A stretch of DNA of 8,970 nucleotides from an uncultured Chthoniobacterales bacterium (GTDB lineage: Bacteria > Verrucomicrobiota > Verrucomicrobiia > Chthoniobacterales > UBA10450). The DNA lies in the NCBI GenBank assembly GCA_955652155.1, contig CATPAT010000103.1, positions 1-8,970 on the forward strand, read 5' to 3'. The position numbers were made by a program, and so were the translations under genes. Positions 5,007-8,970 of this stretch are shown piece after piece (within the stretch, counting starts at the first letter, position 1; the number at the start of each line of letters is the position of its first letter). The notes under the pieces are model-generated. The model saw only the letters and a list, made by a program, of their open reading frames with translations, had not been told where the DNA came from and did not search any database.

Positions 5007-7059
5007 CCAGGATCGCAAAACCTTAGAACAACGCGGGCAGATGACGGATATCGAGCGGCTTCGGCATTCGGCGTCGCACGTGCTGGCCACCGGCATTTTG
5101 AAAATCTGGCCGGAAGCGCAGTTCGCTGCCGGTCCGCCGGTCGAGAACGGTTTTTATTACGATGTCGATCTTCCCCACCGGATTTCGCCCGACGATTTCG
5201 AGAAGATCGAAGCCGAGATGAAAAAGGAGATCAAAGCCAACCATCCGTTCGAAAAGACGGAGGTGTCGCGCGACGAAGCGCTCGAGCTGGGCAAAAAAGG
5301 ACGGCTCGCCGCGCTGAGCGATCGGTCTCAGCCGAGCAAATTCAAGATGGACATCATCGAGAACATTCCGCCCGGCGAAAAGATCTCGCTCTATCGCAAC
5401 GGCAACTTCATCGATCTCTGCGCCGGGCCGCACGTGATGCGCACGGGAAACATTAGCGCGTTCAAGCTCACCAGCGTCGCCAGTGCGTACTACAAAGGCG
5501 ACGAAAAGAATCCGCAGCTCCAGCGCGTTTATGGCACAGCCTTCAAAACGAAAAGGGAACTCGACGACTATTTCGCAATGCTCGAGGAAGCGAAGAAGCG
5601 CGACCATCGCAAACTCGGCAAAGAATTGGAGATTTTTGTTTTAGACGACGATGTCGGTCCCGGTTTGCCGATGTGGCTGCCGCGCGGCGCAGCAATGATC
5701 GAAGAATTGGAAAAACTCGCGAAAGAAACTGAGTTCGCCGCCGGTTACGTGCGCGTTCGCACTCCTCACATCGCCCGCGAAACTCTCTACAAAAAAAGTG
5801 GCCACCTCCCCTACTACGCCGACTCAATGTTCCCGCCGATGGAACTCGACGAGTACGAGAAAGAGCGACAAACACTTGAGGAGACAACCGAGCAGCTCTG
5901 GAAAGAAGTGTGTGAATGGTCTTGGAGGTCGGCGGATTTCAGGAGTTCAAAGGGAGAGACGGCTGGCCAATTGGTCGAGAAAACATTTCTCGAAGAGGAT
6001 GCTGTCCAACGCCTGCCAAGCGGCGTGCGCGAGACTTTTCTCCGTCATAAGAAATTGACTAGACGGCTGCTCGATTTGCCAGATCCAGATTTGTATTACC
6101 TGAAAGCGATGAACTGTCCGCATCATCACAAGTTGTTTGCGGCGGTGCCGCGGAGTTATCGCGACCTGCCGTTACGGCTGGCGGAGTACGGGACCTGTTA
6201 TCGTTACGAGCAGAGCGGTGAGTTGATCGGGCTGATGCGGGTGCGCTCGATGCAGATGAACGATGCGCATCTCTATATGACGCCGGAGCAGTTCGAGGCG
6301 GAGTTCAATGCCGTGAACGAGATGTATCTGAATTATTTCAAGCTCTTCGGCATCGACAAATATCTGATGCGCTTCTCGACCCACGATCCGTCCCGCCTTA
6401 GCGGGATCGGCGCAAAATTCGTCGATGAACCGGAGCTTTGGAAAAAGACCGAAGAGATGACCCGCAGCGTCTTGAAAAATTCCGGCATCAATTACGTGGA
6501 AGTGGCTAACGAAGCCGCGTTCTACGGGCCGAAGATCGACGTGCAAGCATGGAGCGTAATCGGGCGCGAGTTTTCCATCGCGACCAATCAGGTCGATTTC
6601 GCGCAGCCGCGCCGTTTCAATCTGGTTTACAAAGACAAAGACAACACCGAGAAGACACCGCTCTGTATTCATCGGGCACCGCTCGGCACGCACGAGCGCT
6701 TCATCGGATTTTTGATCGAGCATTACGCGGGCAATTTTCCGCTCTGGCTGTCGCCTGAACAGGTGCGTATTCTTACCATCGGCGACGATGCAAAGCTGAT
6801 CGATTATTCGATGTCGATCTTAGATGAACTGCGCGGACATCAAGTTCGCGCCGAGATCGACAAAAGCACCGATCAGATCAACGGTAAAATCCATCGCGCC
6901 GAGCAAATGAAAGTCCACACCATGTTCGTGATCGGCAAACGCGACATGGAAGCCGACGCGGTCAGTGTCCGCGTCCACGGCAGAGGAAATCTCGGCGCCA
7001 AACCGCGCGCCGAAGCGATCGCCGAGATTTTACAGGCAATCAAAGAACGGCGCGCGTAA
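5002..7059 (+). CDS. thrS: Threonyl-tRNA synthetase, TGS-less with an internal insertion
   Basis: This enzyme charges tRNA-Thr with threonine in the cytoplasm. The 685-residue product begins almost at once with the editing domain: H22xxxH26 in RHSASHVLA, and C140xxxH144 in DLCAGPHV. The class II core follows: motif 1 region (about 221-262), zinc ligands Cys372 (MNCPHHH), His423 (NDAHLY) and His557 (IHRAP), motif 2 around TCYRYEQSGE (398-407), and motif 3 GTHERFIGF (562-570). The anticodon-binding domain spans about 585-680. The N-terminal TGS domain (about 60 residues in E. coli) is absent, and no free TGS gene is seen upstream. Despite this the protein is longer than the E. coli enzyme (642) because of an insertion at about 285-364. 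I kept the first ATG (5002), but it lies in a repeat; the in-frame ATG at 5041 (MTDIERLRH) is equally or more plausible. Neither has a good ribosome binding site. recQ follows after 41 bases. Confidence 0.95.
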   Translation: MNQDRKTLEQRGQMTDIERLRHSASHVLATGILKIWPEAQFAAGPPVENGFYYDVDLPHRISPDDFEKIEAEMKKEIKANHPFEKTEVSRDEALELGKKGRLAALSDRSQPSKFKMDIIENIPPGEKISLYRNGNFIDLCAGPHVMRTGNISAFKLTSVASAYYKGDEKNPQLQRVYGTAFKTKRELDDYFAMLEEAKKRDHRKLGKELEIFVLDDDVGPGLPMWLPRGAAMIEELEKLAKETEFAAGYVRVRTPHIARETLYKKSGHLPYYADSMFPPMELDEYEKERQTLEETTEQLWKEVCEWSWRSADFRSSKGETAGQLVEKTFLEEDAVQRLPSGVRETFLRHKKLTRRLLDLPDPDLYYLKAMNCPHHHKLFAAVPRSYRDLPLRLAEYGTCYRYEQSGELIGLMRVRSMQMNDAHLYMTPEQFEAEFNAVNEMYLNYFKLFGIDKYLMRFSTHDPSRLSGIGAKFVDEPELWKKTEEMTRSVLKNSGINYVEVANEAAFYGPKIDVQAWSVIGREFSIATNQVDFAQPRRFNLVYKDKDNTEKTPLCIHRAPLGTHERFIGFLIEHYAGNFPLWLSPEQVRILTIGDDAKLIDYSMSILDELRGHQVRAEIDKSTDQINGKIHRAEQMKVHTMFVIGKRDMEADAVSVRVHGRGNLGAKPRAEAIAEILQAIKERRA

Positions 7060-7100
7060 TTGAGTTGCGTGAGGGGTCGACGGCCGGGTAAAAAGTTTCG

Positions 7101-8936
7101 ATGGATCTCCCCAGGACCCTAAAGAAAGATTTCGGCTACGACCAATTCCGGCCGCTGCAGGAAGAAATTATTCGGGATGCTCTGGCTGGGCGCGATGTCT
7201 TTGCCCTGATGCCGACTGGCGGCGGGAAATCGCTTTGCTTTCAATTGCCGGCGTTATTGCGCAGCGGACTGACGATCGTGGTGTCGCCGCTCATCTCGCT
7301 GATGAAGGACCAGGTCGATGCGCTGCAAACGAGCGGGATCGCGGCGACGTTTCTAAATTCAGCGTTAGATCGACATGAAGCTGTCGAGCGGTTGCGCAGA
7401 TTGAATCGCGGAGAATACAGGCTGCTCTACGTCGCACCGGAGCGGTTGATGCTCGATGGATTTCTCGAACGCGCCTTGAACTGGAACATCACCCAGATCG
7501 CGATCGACGAAGCGCATTGCATCAGCGAATGGGGCCACGATTTCCGGCCGGAGTATCGCGAGTTGAAAAAGCTGCGCAGACATTTGCCGGATGTCCCGAT
7601 CATGGCGCTAACAGCGACTGCGACCGAGCGTGTGCGCAAAGACATCGTCGATCAATTGCACTTGCACAACGCGCGATGTTACGTGGCGAGCTTTAATCGA
7701 CCAAACCTTACCTATCGCGTTGTTCCGAAATCGTCGCCCTACGAACAAGTGCTCACGTTGATTCGCGCCCGGCCCAACGAGAGCGGCATCGTTTATTGCG
7801 CGAGCAGAAAGACGGCAGATTCGTTAGCGACAAAGTTGAACGGTGATGGAGTCAAAGCGAAACCGTATCACGCGGGGCTCGAGTCGACCGATCGGGCAGA
7901 ACATCAGGAGCAATTTCTACGCGACGACGCGCGCGTGATTACGGCGACGATTGCGTTCGGAATGGGGATCAACAAACCAAATGTCCGTTTTGTTATCCAT
8001 CACGATCTGCCGAAGAACATCGAGAGTTATTATCAAGAAACGGGGCGGGCCGGGCGCGATGGCCTGCCCAGCGAGTGTGTGCTGCTTTTCAGCGCCAGCG
8101 ATGTAGTGAAGCAAACGCGTTTTATCGAGGAGAAGAGTGAGAAGGAACAGCGCATCGCGCGTGAGCAGCTCCGCCAGATGGTGCATTACGCCGAGACGCG
8201 CGAATGTCGGCGGGCGACGCTACTGAGATACTTTGGTGAAGAATTTCCGGCTCCATGCAACGGCTGCGATAATTGTCTGGAGCCACGCGAGACGTTCGAT
8301 GGCACTGTTCACGCACAGAAATTTCTGTCGTGCATCTATCGCATCTACGAGAAACAAGGTTTTGGTTTCGGATTGAATCACGTTGTTGATGTTCTGGCGG
8401 GCGCCGAAACAGAAGCGATCAGACAACACGACCACAATGAGCTCTCGACTTACGGAGTCGGCAAGGATGTGAAACGCACCGCGTGGCTCGCGATCGGTCG
8501 CGAGCTTTTGCGCCTGGGGCTCATCGCCGCCGCGCCGGGAAAATTCGCGACGCTGCAACAAACGGAGGCGGGGCGGGCGGCACTGCGTGAACGAAAAACG
8601 ATCACCCTGACGAAGCCGTTTGATGTGGAAACAACCAAGCGATCCAAAAAACATCGGGCCGGTGAAATTAAATGCGATGAAGGATTGTTTGAACAACTAC
8701 GCGTCTTGCGTCGACAAATCGCCGACAAACGCGATGTGCCCGCCTACGTGATTTTCTCTGATGTTGCGCTGCGGGAAATGGCACGCGCTTATCCGACGAC
8801 GCAGGCCGAGTTCCGCCGAATTCCCGGCGTTGGCGAGCAAAAGCTGCGCGATTTTGCGGAGCCGTTTACTGCCGCAGTCAGAGATTATCTCGCGATCAAT
8901 TCCCACCAGCTCTCAATCAGCAACCAGCGGAGTTAG
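7101..8936 (+). CDS. recQ: ATP-dependent DNA helicase RecQ
   Basis: This is a superfamily 2 helicase that unwinds DNA 3'-to-5' in recombination and replication-fork repair. At 611 residues it matches the E. coli protein (about 610). In order: FGYDQFRPLQ (11-20), Walker A PTGGGKS (38-44), motif Ia VSPLISLMKDQ (61-71), DEAH box (136-139) with the aromatic-rich loop ISEWGHDFRP (141-150), motif III ALTATAT (169-175), motif IV IVYCASRKT (230-238), motif V TIAFGMGINKP (283-293) and motif VI QETGRAGRDG (312-321). The zinc cysteines are Cys369, 386, 389 and 392, followed by a winged-helix RQC region (about 400-500). An HRDC domain (about 528-598) contains the helix-hairpin-helix IPGVGEQKL (574-582). 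All catalytic residues are present. The start has only a weak ribosome binding site. The gene probably shares a transcript with thrS, 41 bases upstream. The last dozen residues (from about 600) are polar and lie outside the HRDC fold. Confidence 0.97.
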   Translation: MDLPRTLKKDFGYDQFRPLQEEIIRDALAGRDVFALMPTGGGKSLCFQLPALLRSGLTIVVSPLISLMKDQVDALQTSGIAATFLNSALDRHEAVERLRRLNRGEYRLLYVAPERLMLDGFLERALNWNITQIAIDEAHCISEWGHDFRPEYRELKKLRRHLPDVPIMALTATATERVRKDIVDQLHLHNARCYVASFNRPNLTYRVVPKSSPYEQVLTLIRARPNESGIVYCASRKTADSLATKLNGDGVKAKPYHAGLESTDRAEHQEQFLRDDARVITATIAFGMGINKPNVRFVIHHDLPKNIESYYQETGRAGRDGLPSECVLLFSASDVVKQTRFIEEKSEKEQRIAREQLRQMVHYAETRECRRATLLRYFGEEFPAPCNGCDNCLEPRETFDGTVHAQKFLSCIYRIYEKQGFGFGLNHVVDVLAGAETEAIRQHDHNELSTYGVGKDVKRTAWLAIGRELLRLGLIAAAPGKFATLQQTEAGRAALRERKTITLTKPFDVETTKRSKKHRAGEIKCDEGLFEQLRVLRRQIADKRDVPAYVIFSDVALREMARAYPTTQAEFRRIPGVGEQKLRDFAEPFTAAVRDYLAINSHQLSISNQRS

Positions 8937-8949
8937 TGCTGTTGCTGAT
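8916..8949 (+). terminator. Inverted repeat spanning the recQ stop codon (possible terminator)
   Basis: ATCAGCAAC at 8916-8924 and GTTGCTGAT at 8941-8949 are perfect reverse complements, making a 9-base-pair stem with a 16-base loop that contains the TAG stop (8934-8936). The stem is not very G+C rich and only a short TTT lies downstream, so a rho-independent terminator is possible but not shown. It could also be part of a repeat that has supplied the recQ tail. Confidence 0.35.
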
Positions 8950-8970
8950 CCAATTTGGGCTCGAGATAAA

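Noticed and set aside
5023..5607. Long open frame antisense to thrS (194 codons)
   Set aside because: It lies wholly opposite a confidently identified thrS, shows no recognisable motif, and such antisense frames are common in G+C-rich coding DNA.

Overview
The window (about 55% G+C by eye) looks like chromosomal DNA from a Gram-negative, Verrucomicrobiota-like soil or freshwater bacterium. This placement is an inference from the style of the threonyl-tRNA synthetase, weak Shine-Dalgarno signals and intergenic repeats; no marker gene proves it. Six complete genes and one gene cut at the left edge fill nearly all of the sequence. There are no RNA genes, CRISPR arrays, insertion sequences or phage genes that I can see, and no gene-free stretch longer than about 140 bases.

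Left part (1-2020, minus strand): a two-gene unit. A multi-pass membrane glycosyltransferase of the PMT_2/GT39 type is followed by a GNAT acetyltransferase whose ATG overlaps the transferase stop in an ATGA junction. The acetyltransferase runs to base 3, and its stop probably lies on the window edge. A 54-base gap carrying a repeated heptamer separates this unit from a divergent gene at 2075-2608 for a small exported protein of unknown function.

Middle (2609-4925): a protein-L-isoaspartate O-methyltransferase (minus strand) whose stop codon directly abuts the stop of the small exported protein. It carries a lipoprotein-type signal peptide, which is odd for a SAM-dependent enzyme. Divergent from it is a membrane protein homologous to vitamin K-dependent gamma-glutamyl carboxylase (HTTM family) that keeps the catalytic lysine and a key histidine.

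Right part (5002-8936, plus strand): a threonyl-tRNA synthetase without the N-terminal TGS domain and with an extra segment of about 80 residues between class II motifs 1 and 2, followed 41 bases later by a full-length RecQ helicase with helicase, zinc/RQC and HRDC regions.

The main non-coding structure is a diverged direct repeat of about 57 bases, with weaker similarity extending about 25 bases further. It lies once upstream of the carboxylase-like gene and once upstream of, and running into, the start of thrS. The genes do not form one obvious pathway. The points most worth following up are the carboxylase homologue, the exported methyltransferase, the ThrRS insertion and the repeat pair.
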